Source: Penium margaritaceum
Lineage: Eukaryota; Streptophyta; Zygnematophyceae; Desmidiales; Peniaceae
DNA: 64,000 nucleotides
Direction: 5' to 3'
NCBI GenBank assembly: GCA_023375785.1
Contig: SZWC01001503.1
Span: forward strand, 18,578 to 82,577
The position numbers and the translations under genes are program-made. A model generated the notes under the pieces. The model was not told the DNA's origin, ran no database searches, and worked only from the letters and a program-made list of their open reading frames with translations. This document shows positions 1-10,590 of this stretch, in pieces. Within the stretch, counting starts at the first letter, position 1, and every line of letters begins with the position of its first letter.

Positions 1-1
1 G

Positions 2-1620
2 CCTAACACTGAGGCGTGTGCACTTGCCACGCAGAGTTCCCCCTCTATGGCGCCTGACCCGGGCACATTGAGGGAGGCTTTCTCATCGCAGGATGCTGAT
101 GCCTGGCGAGCTGCTTGCGAGGATGAGCTTCGCGCTATCCGAGAGCACAGAGTCTACGAGCTGGTCGACCTTCCCCCTGGGAGGAAGGCGATTCAGGTCA
201 AGTGGGTCTTTCGCAAGAAAGTGAAGCCGGATGGCTCACTGGAACGCTACAAGGCCCGCTTGGTCGTCAAGGGGTTCTCTCAGATTGAGGGAGTTGATTA
301 CACTGACACCTTTGCCCCTGTCGGCCGCATGACCTCAGCTCGAGCTCTGTTCGGTGTAGTGGCTCGGCATGAGTGGGAACTACAACAAATGGATGTGAAC
401 GACGCGTTCCTCCATGGCTCTTTGGATGAGGAGATCTACGTGGCTCAGCCACCAGGCTTCGAGGACGGTGACAAGGTCTGGCGCTTGCGCAAGTCCTTGT
501 ACGGCATCAAGCAGTCTCCACGGTGTTGGAACCGGGAGATCACTGGCACCTTGACTCGCGTAGGATACGTACAGAGCGAGGCAAACCCCTCACTCTTCAT
601 CCTACCGACACCCGAGCGGTTCACCGCCATCCTGGTCTATGTTGATGACCTTCTGATTGCGTCTCCATCCCTGGAGGCCGTGAAAGAGGCCAAGGCTGTC
701 CTGCAGACCGCCTACAGGATGGAGGACCTTGGTCCTGCATCGATGTTTCTTGGTATGGAGATCGTGCGAGATCGCAGACATCGGATACTGTTGCTGCATC
801 AGGCCTGATACGCACAAGTCATGGGGGAGTGATTTAGTGATCTCCTTGGTGCAGTACCCACTGCTTCCACACCCCTCACACCTGATGGGCAGGATGCCCT
901 GAAGGTGGATGACCCTACACAGCTGGGGGAGACAGTGGACGTGACCTTGTACCTCCGTCTTATCGGATCTCTGATGTACCTGGCCACTATCACGCGTCCC
1001 GACATCGTGTCGCCGTCGACCTCCTCGCTCAGTTCTCGCAGGCTCCACGTGCGAGAGCTCTTCATGTGGCTGTGCGAGTGGTACGGTACGTGATCTCCAC
1101 GCCGTATCTCGGACTCTGCTTTCGTCGGCAGTGTTCGGTGGTCCTTGACGGCTACACTGACAGCGACTGGGCTTGGAGCCCTGACGGGCGCAGTCGCACT
1201 GGCTACGTGTTCTTGCTCGATGGTACCGCTTTGTCTTGGCGAAGCGGGAAGCAGGGTTGCATCGCACGTAGCTCGTCGGAGGCAGAGTATGTGGCTTTGG
1301 GGGCAGGGGCTGCTGAGGCAGTTTGGCTGCAGCGCTTGTTCCTTGAGCTTGGGCAGTCAGTACCCGCCATTGTGCTGCGTTGCGACAACCAGAGTGCTCT
1401 CGCCATTGCGGAGAACTCTGGTGTTTTTCATGCTCGCACAAAGCACATTGCGGTTGAGCATCACTTCGTTCGTGATCTGGTGGAGCGACGCGTGATCTCC
1501 ATCATGTGGGTTGGCACTGACTTGCAGCGTGCTGATTTCTTGACGAAGGCACTTGCACGCAGAAAGTTCCTGGTGGCCATTCGTTCTGTTGGGCTTCGCC
1601 CCGTGCGTGACAGTGGTTGA
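2..1620 (+). pseudogene. Copia element A: reverse transcriptase and RNase H (3' part of pol, broken)
   Basis: This is the C-terminal half of a Ty1/copia Pol polyprotein, which copies element RNA into cDNA. The RVT_2 domain is read in frame 2 from the window edge. It shows QMDVNDAFLHG near residues 114-124 of the 47-808 reading frame, LYGIKQSPR, and the catalytic YVDD at about residues 198-201. TGA stops at 806-808 and 830-832 interrupt it. The frame resumes with the conserved DPTQLGE..YLRLIGSLMYLATITRPDIV block. A one-base deletion near 1008 then moves the reading to frame 1, where RNase H runs to 1620: DGYTDSDWA, SSSEAEYVAL, CDNQSAL, TKHIAVEHHF and ADFLTKAL. Gag, protease and integrase lie outside the window. 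All catalytic motifs are readable, so decay is recent, but the gene cannot make a full protein. Confidence 0.93.
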
Positions 1621-1711
1621 GTGTGGGATGTACGTCTGCGTCTCATCTGTCTGTGTCACCCACTACATGGTTGTACCAGTGCTGCACGCGTATGGACATG
1701 CGTACCATCGG

Positions 1712-2630
1712 GTCATGGGGGAGTGTTGTGCTTTGTGCCGTTCCTGTACAGTTTACTGTGACCACTCGGCCGTGTCCATACTCGTGCAGATCCCTGAGGC
1801 AGGCGGCCCTGGTGAGACCGGCACGACGACAGGCAGTGGACTACCTGCTTGGAGCTGACCGACCACTGTTCCAGAGCCCCAGATGCCACCGGGACTCTTT
1901 GCTGTGTCTTCTACGTCTTGCAGGCGTCTTTCGGCGGACTGGCCATGAGGCCTAGTTGCATGTTTTTGCATTATATGCTCACTGTCAGTCAATGGATGCA
2001 TGCATGTGACCAGTCGTTGCGTCCGTCTTTTGATTCAACACGTCTAGGTTCAGACGGCGTAGGATTCTGACATGTGTGCGCAGAGTTACGACCAAAACAG
2101 TGGTTTTGGGCCGGTTTTAGGACAGCTCTTGGACTGCCGCGTGCAACACCCGCCGTGCGCCGCGGCAGGTATTTATGCCTTGGACCTGTCATTTGTCATT
2201 TCTCTCTGCATATGCTATATTGAAGCATTCTGACACTGTGCCTTGTGTCTCCTAGCCAAACCCTTGCCGTTGTGTGTACGACCTGTGACTGTAAGTCGTG
2301 TACAACACACACAACAACACTTTGTACCATCACCCATTAATAGTCATGCACACCNGCAGAGTTACGGCCAAAACAGTGGTTTTGGGCCGGTTTTAGGACA
2401 GCTCTTGGACTGCCGCGTGCAACACCCGCCGTGCGCCGCGGCAGGTATTTATGCCTTGGACCTGTCATTTGTCATTTCTCTCTGCATATGCTATATTGAA
2501 GCATTCTGACACTGTGCCTTGTGTCTCCTAGCCAAACCCTTGCCGTTGTGTGTACGACCTGTGACTGTAAGTCGTGTACAACACACACAACAACACTTTG
2601 TACCATCACCCATTAATAGTCATGCACACC
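1712..2630 (+). repeat. 3' LTR of copia element A with upstream polypurine tract
   Basis: A purine tract (catgggggag, 1714-1723) follows the RNase H stop by about 90 bases. It is followed by TGTTGTG at 1724, the expected start of a copia LTR. The LTR runs to about 2630. A TATTTAT box-like motif about 450 bases in, within the duplicated part, could be the LTR promoter. No second LTR is in the window, so the right edge is inferred. The last 275 bases are present twice around the N at 2355, so the true LTR is probably about 630 bases long. Confidence 0.7.
2080..2630. other. Probable assembly duplication around N at 2355
   Basis: Bases 2080-2354 and 2356-2630 are two 275-base direct copies. I find one difference between them (A versus G at about position 11). 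A single N lies exactly at the junction. This is the pattern left when two overlapping contig ends are joined by a placeholder N and not merged. Confidence 0.85.
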
Positions 2631-2845
2631 AAAACACAGTTTGTGACAGTTATGTGTTTGCTAAACAAATGTTAACCACATTACGTTAAAACTAGCGATT
2701 ATTCTCTCAGGCACAGCTGAACATGAGAAAGCTCTCGCCAATCTTGCACACTGCTGAGACGACAGGGATGTGTGTGCTTTGTGCTTAAAGTCACTTTAGT
2801 AACCTGGACTGATTGTGGATGCATGTGGAAGCTGGAAACTACGCT
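2631..2845 (+). repeat. Dispersed repeat, copy 1 (second copy at 55,040-55,250)
   Basis: About 215 non-coding bases match 55,040-55,250 with many scattered differences. Shared words include a run of aaca-aa-gttaacca, the tctcaggcacagctgaa block, the agtcactttagt block, and gcatgtggaag at the end. Here the repeat is cut by an LTR fragment at about 2846, while the 55-kb copy continues. The 55-kb copy therefore resembles an empty site. The family is not recognised. Confidence 0.6.
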
Positions 2846-3130
2846 AGAGCACAGGTTGGGGCAGTGGCGTTGTTGATGCAACGTGCGGGCTTCCACGCTC
2901 GTTGCTTAGTCTGCTGCCCCCTCAGCCTGTTGCTCTAGAGTCTTAGTCTGACTGCTCTGGATTTGTTACTTAGAAACGCACGCGCCAGTGTTAGCGCCAG
3001 AAAGTAGCTGAAAACTGGAAGTCACTTGTTTGTGATCAAGAATGGGCAACAATGGGAGACCCCTCCCAATTCTAGCCCCCCCCTCAGCTTTGTAGAGCTT
3101 GTTGCTGAGCTAACCAGCCAATCAGAAAAG
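2846..3130 (-). repeat. LTR fragment of the B/D/G copia family, minus orientation
   Basis: This matches the 3' part of the LTRs at 6955-7792 and 20195-21033. Shared blocks include gcgttgttgatgca, the ccacgctcgttgctta block, ctgaaaactggaa, gggagacccctcc and gtagagcttgtt. It stops abruptly at 3130, where the MULE terminal repeat begins, so the MULE inserted into or recombined with this LTR. Confidence 0.75.
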
Positions 3131-3141
3131 GACAGAGTTGT

Positions 3142-3321
3142 TGTATGCCCATCGTTACGGTCGATAGATCCGTGGTGCCCATAGTCGAAAGCGAACCGTA
3201 TGCGGTGCCCAAAGTAAAAACCGGCACGCATGCGGTGTCCATAGTCGGAATCGAAATGACTGCGGTACCCATAGTTGAAATGGACATGATATGTGTGCCC
3301 CCGGTTAGTGTCAGTTATGGG
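3142..3321. repeat. Six 30-bp iterons in the MULE terminal region
   Basis: The core [T/C]G[G/T]TGCCCATAGT recurs at 3142, 3172, 3202, 3232, 3262 and 3292, an exact 30-base period. The first and last units are the most diverged. Such regular spacing places each core on the same helical face and suggests transposase binding sites; that role is inferred. Confidence 0.8.
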
Positions 3322-3333
3322 CACGCTTGATAT

Positions 3334-3915
3334 ATGTTTGATGGTTTTAACTTTTTTGACATAGATTTCAACAACCATGAAAAATCGGATGTCGTCGGCG
3401 GTCGTCCGCGAAATATGGAACGAATATTGCGTGGTTCTTCAGGGCTCCGACATCTTCTTTACGGGGGTCTTACATACGATAATGCAACGCTTCGCCTCGT
3501 AGAAAGGCGCTGCACACCATCGAGCCGATTGCGTCATGTCAGTCCGTTTTCTGAAGGATCCATGAAGTTTAACAATTTGTACATTCGTATGTATAAAACA
3601 CGTCCGTGTGTTCCAGTGCATTCGCATATGATTTTGACACCCTGTCAGGATTCACACTCTGCCGGTTTCCCGAGTCGCAATGTACCTCCCATCATGCACG
3701 GTTACCATGTGCCTCCCACAGCGCCTGTCGTACCTAATACGGGAATATATTTTCAATCCACGTCGACAGTTGCGGTTTGGGGAGGGGGGGTTCCGGCCGT
3801 GCATTGCATTATGGTGCATCGAAGCGTCGATGATGTTGGTCGTGCCCACGGCAGCCTTGTAGACGGCGCATGCGAGAGGACCGCGGGTATCCAAGGTATA
3901 TACACATCGGTTTAA
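3334..3915 (+). other. Open frame between MULE terminus and transposase, no recognised product
   Basis: A 193-codon open frame starts just inside the terminal repeat and ends 28 bases before the transposase ATG, in the same frame. Its composition shows no domain, signal peptide or repeat I recognise. Its first residues are translated terminal-repeat DNA. It may be only the leader of the transposase gene, or chance. It is recorded because it fills an otherwise unexplained 580 bases. Confidence 0.2.
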
Positions 3916-3942
3916 TTAACAAGATGCCCATGGAGTCTCCCG

Positions 3943-4560
3943 ATGGCGGGGACCACGCACCAGAGAGGTGGCAAAGCTGTCACATCATCCTGGTTCCCGC
4001 CGGACGACAGCCACGACGACGCCACAGATGATCCGTGCTTGACGCAACAGACACCAAGTGCCGAGAACGACGATGCTCTGGCAGCTGCAGTCGACGGGGC
4101 CCCACGTCCTGAAGCTGAGGGTCCCGTCAGGATGTCCCTTGTAGGCGGGTGTGTGCACTCTACCAAGGGCAGGCCCGTCGCATCTGACGATGAGGCAAAG
4201 GCAGCCGACGCCAAGGCGAAGGCTGCCACTGCCCGCATCTCTGACCCCACCCCACGTGCTACCCTGAAGAAGCAGAAGGCTACGGTGGACTACCCCGGTG
4301 GCTCAACATTCGAGAACATGGCCGCATGCAAAGCCGTAGTGGAAGAGTATGCGGTACAGGTACACAACCGCATAGCGCTGAGGTGGTTGAAAAGCGACCC
4401 CACTCGGTTTGTGGCACGGTGCAAGCAGTTTGCGACAAAAAACTGCTCGTGGATCGTTCGTGCCGGGTACAGCAAGAATTTCGGAGTAGTCAACATCACC
4501 TCGTTCGTGGATGGCCATCTTTGTGACCCCGGCCTTGGCCGGGGTAACCCCGTGCGTTCC
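3943..4560 (+). pseudogene. MuDR/MULE transposase, N-terminal fragment
   Basis: The reading frame gives about 205 residues before it meets copia C. Residues 1-115 are an acidic, Ala/Lys-rich low-complexity leader. Residues about 119-195 match the plant MuDR transposase DNA-binding domain (DBD_Tnp_Mut type). They show the FENMAACKAVVEEYAV opening, then a WRKY-like zinc-finger pattern: RFVARCKQ, a second Cys in NCSWIV, and SFVDGHLC with the closing His and Cys. The domain is known to bind terminal inverted repeats. The MULE DDE transposase core and the SWIM finger that should follow are absent. The start at 3943 is the first in-frame ATG after the terminal region and is uncertain. Clean Cys/His spacing suggests the break is structural rather than from long decay. 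Confidence 0.78.
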
Positions 4561-4569
4561 ATGAGGTGG

Positions 4570-6950
4570 ACGTACATGGGACAAGTGGCCCTGAGGGACT
4601 GGCGGACACGGACGTGGCAGCCGGCCTTGAGGGGCTGGCGGGCATGAATGAAGGAGCCGGCCCTGAGGGGCTGGCGGACACAGATGGGGCAGCCGGCCCT
4701 GAGGGGCTGGCGGACATGGACAGGGTAGCCGGCTCTGAGGGACTGTCGGGCACAGATGGGGTGACTGACGAAGACAGACCCGTGGGCGCAGTCGATGGAA
4801 CACCCGGACGCGGCTGGACGGAGGACGGACCCACCACTCCCCCACTCAACGAAAGGAATATCGACGCGCGGAGCGAACGAGGTCACAAGGACATAGGTCC
4901 TCAAAGAAGAGGGCATCGCGGGACTCGATGGTGAAGTGCTGGGTGGGATCCCAGAAGCGCCATGCCTTCGAGAGACGCAAGACACCAAGGAAGGTCCACG
5001 GACGACCGCGAGGCTTGAGCTTACCACCTTAGTGTGGGGCAGGCAGCCACACGATGGCAGCGCAGCACCAGACCCGCACCGGATGCAGGTCGGCGCGTTC
5101 TCCACACCAGTGCTGGAATTGGGTGGACTGATGAGCAATGGGTCCGTGAGGAATCCGGTTCCAGACCCACAACCTATAGGTCATGGCCTCGAAGTAGAAG
5201 CCGTCAGAGACGCCGGATTCTACACGCATTGTGCGGACGGTGTCAACCATGGTGCGGTTCCATCGCTCAGAGAACCCATTCTAGGCTGGTGCGTAAGGTG
5301 CCGACGTCTCATGATGGACACCACGGGAGGCGAGGAAGAGTGTGGTGTCCCCAAGAAACTCACCACCGCAATTAGAATGGAAGCAGCGGAGAGGGCAACC
5401 ACACTCGCGTTCAGCACGGACAAGCCAGTCTCAAATGGTGGGATCGGCGTCGCTCTTTTGGTGAAGGCAGAAGACCCAGTGATGTCGAGAAAATTCATCT
5501 GTAAGTGTCAGTACGTGACGGCCTTGCTCGTCGACTGACTCTATCGGGAGGGGACCCATGACATCAAAGTGAACCAGGTTGAGCGGGACGGACGCTTGAG
5601 AGGCAGAGAGGGGGTAAGTGGAACGGTGCATCTTGCCTCAAACACAATCAATGCACTCGGTGGGACACGGCAGATGAGACAAGGCTGGGTCAAGACCCTT
5701 GTCCGGCTGCGTGCGAAGCATGGAATCAACAGTAGTAGAGTGGACGTGACAGAGGCCGCAATGCAGGAGAAGCATGTGTTGCGGATACAGAGTGCTAGTA
5801 ACAAACACGTTGCTAGTATTGGCTAATGAGGAGGAGACAGAGGTAGAGGCAAACAGGCACGGGACGTGCCACAAGTTGCCACGGGCGGTCGCATGCAAAA
5901 CAACACGACTGGATAGACACAACGACACATTGCCCAGACCACGCAAATGCAGAACGTCCATGCTCTTGCAATCAAGGGCGGTTACAGACAGGAGGCTGAG
6001 CTCAAGGCTAGGGACAAAGAGAACATAAGTCAAGAAGACATCACCTGCTAGACCATGAAAATGAACGGCGCCGACACCACGAACGGGTAACACCTGACCA
6101 GAACTTGTCCCAACCCTGGTAACACCGGTGATGGGACCAAAAAAACTCAAAGCCTCGTGCAAGGCCGTCATGTTATGCATGGCCCCGGAGTTGATGATCC
6201 AGGTCTCTGACAGATCCTGGATCGGTGTGGCCAGTTTGCTGACAGTCACATGGCAATGGGCAAGCAACAATGACAAAGTGGACAGAGGATCAAACCAGGA
6301 GAACCAGTCATCCAACAAGGCGACATCGTCATGAAGAGGAGCAGGCGGGCAAGGCACAAGAGAGGATGGGATGGACAGAGATACAGAACACAATCGTAGC
6401 ACCGACTCTGTCATGCAGGGTGGGGAGGAACTAGCGACTACTCAACTCGCACTTCCCTGGGAAGGAGGGCGAGGAAGGCCGAGATGATGTGCGATGATCT
6501 GCTCAAGCTGGCGCTCGCGAGTGGAAGGTCCGACAGAGTAGACCGACTGCGGTGTGACGACGCCGGAGTTGAAGAGGGGGTAGGAAGGCACTGGGGACGG
6601 AGGAACGGGCATGGACAGCTGGGAGGAGGATGCGGTGGGGATGTCGCGAGCTGTGCAGATACGGTAGGAGCAGCGACGATCGTGGCAGTAGTGGCAAGGC
6701 GGTGCTTGCGCTAACGACGCGAGTCTCGTCGGTCGAAAGCGGAAACGTGTACCACCCATGTCCTCACTGGCCACAGTTGTGGCAGACAAGGCTGGAATTG
6801 CCGGATCCGCTAGTATGCTGCTGAGGACCCTTGCCCTTCTTGCTCCACTTCTTCTTCTTGCCAGCCGAGGAGGCGCCGGACGACGCTGCTGCTGCAAGGG
6901 TAAGAGATCACTTGCGTGTCTTGCAGCCACAACCAACAACCCCCCATGAC
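4570..6950 (-). pseudogene. Copia element C: truncated gag-protease-integrase body
   Basis: Read on the minus strand from right to left. Gag C-terminus (6910-6442) has a Lys-rich stretch and a zinc knuckle CHNCGQ-x-GHGWYT with an internal stop. Protease is next, with TWIINSGAMHNMT near residue 71 of the 6414-5638 frame; the catalytic Asp of DSG is Asn, so it should be inactive. A GAG-pre-integrase domain (NLWHVP..) runs to 5638. Integrase starts at 5631 with VHFDVMGP and LTDEFSRHHW, and its distal part reads MRVESGVSDGFYFEAM (5250-5029). A segment with SKAWRFWDPTQ lies near 4970-4850, then a Ser/Pro-rich linker. Reverse transcriptase, RNase H and the gag N-terminus are missing. Its domain order and wording match elements B and D. 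Confidence 0.85.
4587..4766. repeat. 36-bp minisatellite, five copies, in the copia C linker
   Basis: Five 36-base units read GPEGLADTDGAA-like on plus and SPSGPAAPSVSA-like on minus. Elements B and D have Ser/Pro-rich linkers between integrase and reverse transcriptase. The minus reading is therefore the biological one, and the repeat is an expanded Ser/Pro linker of copia C. It is not part of the MULE gene. Confidence 0.75.
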
Positions 6951-6954
6951 CTAC

Positions 6955-7792
6955 AGCTTGAAAACCTAACATAGCAGGTTGAGGTAGGAGCGTTGTTGAT
7001 GCAGGGTGCGTGAACCCACGCTTGTTGCTTGAGCTTCCCCCTCAGTCAATTGCACCAGAGTCTTAGTCTATGAGCTCTGGTTTTGTTACTCAGAAATGTG
7101 TGCACTAGAGTTAGCACCAGTCAACATTTGAAAACTGGAAATGACTCATTAGGAAGTAAGAATAAGCAAGAATGGGAAACCCCTCCAAGTTCTAGCTCCT
7201 CCCTGCTCTGTAGAGCTTGTTACTCAGTTTCTAAGCCAAGTGGAAAACTGGCCTCTTTTCTGGCAGGCAGGGTTTTCTCGGTGAGCCTTGCCAGATAGCC
7301 GACAACCGAAAACCGAGGCGTCGTCCGTTTTGCCTCAAAACCAGACCATACCATAATGCGCACGCTGCAAATGAGCCGTGCGGTCAGAATCACCTAGAAA
7401 AGTAACAGCAATGAGTTATAGCCGCCAAACCCAGGCGTCGTCTACGCCAGTCCCTGGTCGGAATAGTGCCCGAATAATATGAAACTTGGACCCTGAGCAG
7501 AACATGTCGCTACAGATGCAACAACGCAGTCAGATCCAACACTAGACGAGTGCAAATAGCATATGCAATGACAGAGACTGTCAATGACACGAATGCCAAG
7601 GAGGTCTGTCGATGGAGTTGAGCATGTTGGAGGGAGGAGGCTCCAACAAAATGCGTGTAGGCCTCAGCGTGTGTCGGCTCAACCAGACGACACTCCAGCA
7701 TCGTTGCGTCTTGACGTCATTCATCTGCATGCCGATGTACACAAGCCGGGAGGACACAATAGTGTACAATAAGAGATGCATGAAAACCAACA
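6955..7792 (-). repeat. 3' LTR of copia B
   Basis: On minus it starts TGTTGGTTTTCATG just after a purine tract (ggggaag, 7799-7793). It ends near ..GTTAGGTTTTCAAG at about 6955. It aligns with 21033-20195 from the CTCCCGGCTTGTGTACATCGG block to the end. The terminal CA expected of an LTR is not evident, so the left edge is approximate. Confidence 0.8.
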
Positions 7793-7799
7793 CTTCCCC

Positions 7800-8967
7800 A
7801 TGAATCACAGGCGCAGTGCACATAGACGGGCAGAGAGCATTGAGACCAAGCGGATAGGGGTAGAGAGAGATAGAGAGAGAGGACCTCAAAGATGCACACC
7901 AACTGCTCTAACAACCTTCTTGAACGAGTCATGCTTTAGTGCCTTGGTAAAGAAGTGAGCTGTGCCGTCTCAATCCACATAATGCTGATGCTGTAGTCAT
8001 GAAACAATGAACACCCATAGTGATACTCGACATTTATGTGCTTTGTGCAAGTGTGATGCACGCCGTCATTGTCAGCAATAGCCATGGTACTCTCATTGTC
8101 ACAATGCAATGTGATGGAAAGACTGAGTGATGCATCTCGGACAACAAGCAACGCAACCACACGTTCTCACATGCGCCAGAATCAAGGGCAACATACTTAG
8201 CCACAACAATGCTACGTGCAATGCAACCTCGCTTGCCATGCGCCAGGACAGAGTCGTGCCGCTAACAAAAAAGATCCAACAAGTACAACTCTTACCGTCT
8301 GGACTGCCGGCCTAGTCACTGTCGGTATAGTCCACCGCAACAACGGATGGCTGTCGACGGAATATGAGACCTTGCCGTGGGGTCGAGACAACATAGCAGA
8401 GTACTCAGATCGCGGCCTCAAAGTGGAGGTGCCATGGCTTGCAAGAGAAATGGGCAAGGAGGTTGACGGCAAAGGCAATGTCTAGACGCGTCGTCGTCGC
8501 CAGGAACATGAGTGACCCGAAGACGTAGATACGTGGTCACGTCTACTGGCTCCCCCACCATGATTGGATTAGAGCTCTAAAGCTTCGCCTAACCATCAAG
8601 CAATATGGTTGAGGATGTTCTCGGCATGAGGGGTAGGTCCTCAGCGAAGCGCCCGGACAAGGTCTGGACATAGGCGGCCTGATGGACGTGTAGGAGATCC
8701 ATGGAGCGATCATGCTCAAGCTCCATGCTTAGAAAGACTCGTGCTGACCCGAGGTCCTTCATGTGGCAGGTGACATGCAGCAGGTCCTTGACCCGCTAGA
8801 TGGCAGCTGCATGTGGCGACACGATGAGCATGTCGTCAACATAGACCAGGACAACAACAAAGGTGTGGCCTTGCGGGCAGATGAACCGCGCGAATTTGGT
8901 AGTGCTGCGAAGGAGGCTGCCGCTGAGAAGTGTACGAATGATCTCTTGATTCTAGAAGCACAGTGAC
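7800..8967 (-). pseudogene. Copia B: reverse transcriptase C-terminal half and RNase H
   Basis: Read downward from 8967, immediately after the element F target duplication. The frame resumes with KQS..NQEIIRTLLS. It then shows VVVLVYVDDMLIVS near 8845, with the catalytic YVDD intact, followed by the MKDLGSARVFL block. RNase H is more decayed, with many stops around 8200-8500. It still shows LHCDNESTMAIADNDG, CTKHINVEYHYG and SISIMWIETAQL between 8120 and 7940. The 3' LTR follows after a purine tract. The first half of this domain lies at 15149-15600. Confidence 0.82.
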
Positions 8968-8972
8968 TGTTT

Positions 8973-9625
8973 TGTTAGCTACTGAGCTAACCACCTCTGG
9001 CAGAGAAGCCGCAAAACCGAAAAGCTCACAAAGGTTTTTAGGCCTTCTTCCTTTGTTGACATGTGTCATGCACCCCAAACTTAATCAGGCATACACTTCA
9101 CCTTCAAGAGTACTAACGCCTTAGCATTAAATCTCAAGAAGAGCTCAAGTCGTCAATACACAAGAGAGCATCAAGCAAGGGTTGATTGATCAGCATGCAA
9201 GACAAGTCCTTTTATAGCTGTCTGTCCAGTCCTATAACTCAAAAGCACATTCCTGGGAAGTGGCCTGAACCAACCACGTCACCAATAGACTTGCACTGTG
9301 GGCTTGACACATAAGCATCCTAGTGTCAAGGTGACAGACCAACCATGTAGCGTCCAAGAAGCTACGGAATTTCTTTCTTGGAAGCTTCCACAGGAAACAA
9401 TATATGCATGGGGCCAGGATGGAACTCATGACCTCTCACTTGGCCAAATCAAAAAAATGGCCAAGGTAACCACTCACCCACATGGTGTACTCACAGGTCA
9501 TATCTCACAAGAGACAGAGCATAGTTGATTCACACTACAACGGATCTAGGGGTCATACCTCCACAAGGGGCAGAGAATTCCCGATCCGTCCTACAACACT
9601 GAACAAGGGGCAAAACCATTCAAAA
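8973..9625 (-). repeat. 3' LTR of copia F
   Basis: Aligns with 14496-15148 over the full 653 bases with a small number of substitutions. On minus it should begin TGTTGAAT but here reads TTTTGAAT, so the terminal G is mutated. It ends ..GCTAACA. A polypurine tract (tacctcccttt on plus, 9628-9638) abuts it. Confidence 0.9.
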
Positions 9626-9649
9626 AATACCTCCCTTTCACCTTGCGTC

Positions 9650-10590
9650 ATTGACCATCATCATTCGCCATCACTTGCGTTGACCATGCCGATACCTTGC
9701 CTGCCCGCCTGGTGGAGATACTTGTCCAGTGGCTCTGTAAGCATGTCAGCCCGGTTGAGCTTGGTACCGACATACTCTAGGTCCACTGTCTGCTTGTAAA
9801 CCAAGGCTTGAGCGTAGTGGTAGCGGATCTCGATGTGCTTTGTGCGCCTGGAAAGGACGGGGTTCTTTGACATGTCAATGGCACTCATGTTGTCAATCTT
9901 GATGACCGTCGCCGTTGCCTGTGGTGCCTTCATCTCCGATGGCAAGCTTCATAGCCACTACATCTCTTTACACACCTCCACCAAGGTGATGTACTCAGCT
10001 TCAACTATTCACAGAGAGACACATTCTTGCTTGCGACTTGCCCAACTGACTGCACCTCCATTCAACATACACACAAAGCCGGAGGTAGATTTTCTGTCAT
10101 CGACATTCCCTCCCCAATCAGCATCAGTGTAGCACATGAGACGGAGTGATGCAAATCCAACGATGCCTCCAAACTGGAGCCCCACGTGCCGCGTCCCCTG
10201 AAGGTAGCGCATGATGCGCTTCACGGCCTGCCAGTGAAGTGGACCAGGATTGGCCACAAACCGGCTCACCTGCCCAACAGCATGGGCTATATCTGGTCGG
10301 GTGGCGACTATGGTATACATCAGACTGCCCACTGCAGACTGACATGGGATGTCCAGCATGTCAGTTTTCTCCGCTTCGTTGGATGGGGACATGGAGGTGG
10401 AGAGTTTGCACTCCGAGCTCATGGGTGTGCTCGCAGGTTTGCAATCTGCCATGTCGTATCATTTGAGGATGGAATCGATGTATTTTTTCTGGTTCAGGCT
10501 TATGGTACCTGCTGCTCTGTCGTGCTTGATGGCAATTCCAAGATAGAAGTCAAGAGGACCCATGTCTTTCATCTCGAATCTGCTACTCAG
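9650..10590 (-). pseudogene. Copia F: reverse transcriptase C-terminus and RNase H
   Basis: On minus, the frame continues from the reverse transcriptase stop at about 10591 with FEMKDMGPLDFYLGI. It then shows SAVGSLMYTIVATRPDIAHAVG, and an RNase H reading CYTDADWGG (catalytic Asp), STSGFV and VEAEYITL. The last part, IDNMSAIDMSKNP, RRTKHIEIRYHY and LNRADMLTEPL, lies in 9945-9661. At least three stops interrupt it, near 10593, 10009 and 9960. Most are consistent with C-to-T changes. The polypurine tract and 3' LTR follow within 40 bases. Confidence 0.88.

Larger units (their letters stand above)
3131..4560 (+). mobile_element. Truncated MULE (Mutator-like) DNA transposon, 5' end
   Basis: The left end carries a long terminal region with 30-bp iterated repeats. 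It is clearly homologous to both ends of the non-autonomous element at 21841-22957; for example both follow the iterons with ATGGGCACG, TTTGATG and TTTGACAT blocks. A MuDR-type transposase N-terminus follows at 3943. The element stops at about 4560 against copia C, so the catalytic domain and right terminal repeat are missing. This fragment links a transposase to the non-autonomous family at 21.8 kb. Confidence 0.8.

Noticed and set aside
602-1441. 279-codon antisense frame in copia A
   Set aside because: It lies opposite conserved reverse transcriptase and RNase H coding sequence and has no motif.
3142-3321. Regular 30-base repeats resembling a CRISPR array
   Set aside because: The repeat cores are short and degenerate with no constant-length unique spacers. 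The same units form inverted ends of a transposon in eukaryotic DNA.
4566-4934. Gly/Glu/Ala repeat protein on plus starting at GTG
   Set aside because: Antisense reading of the copia C linker minisatellite.
9380-9470. A third tRNA-like segment in the LTRs of F
   Set aside because: There is a weak B-box-like word but no convincing A box at the right distance.
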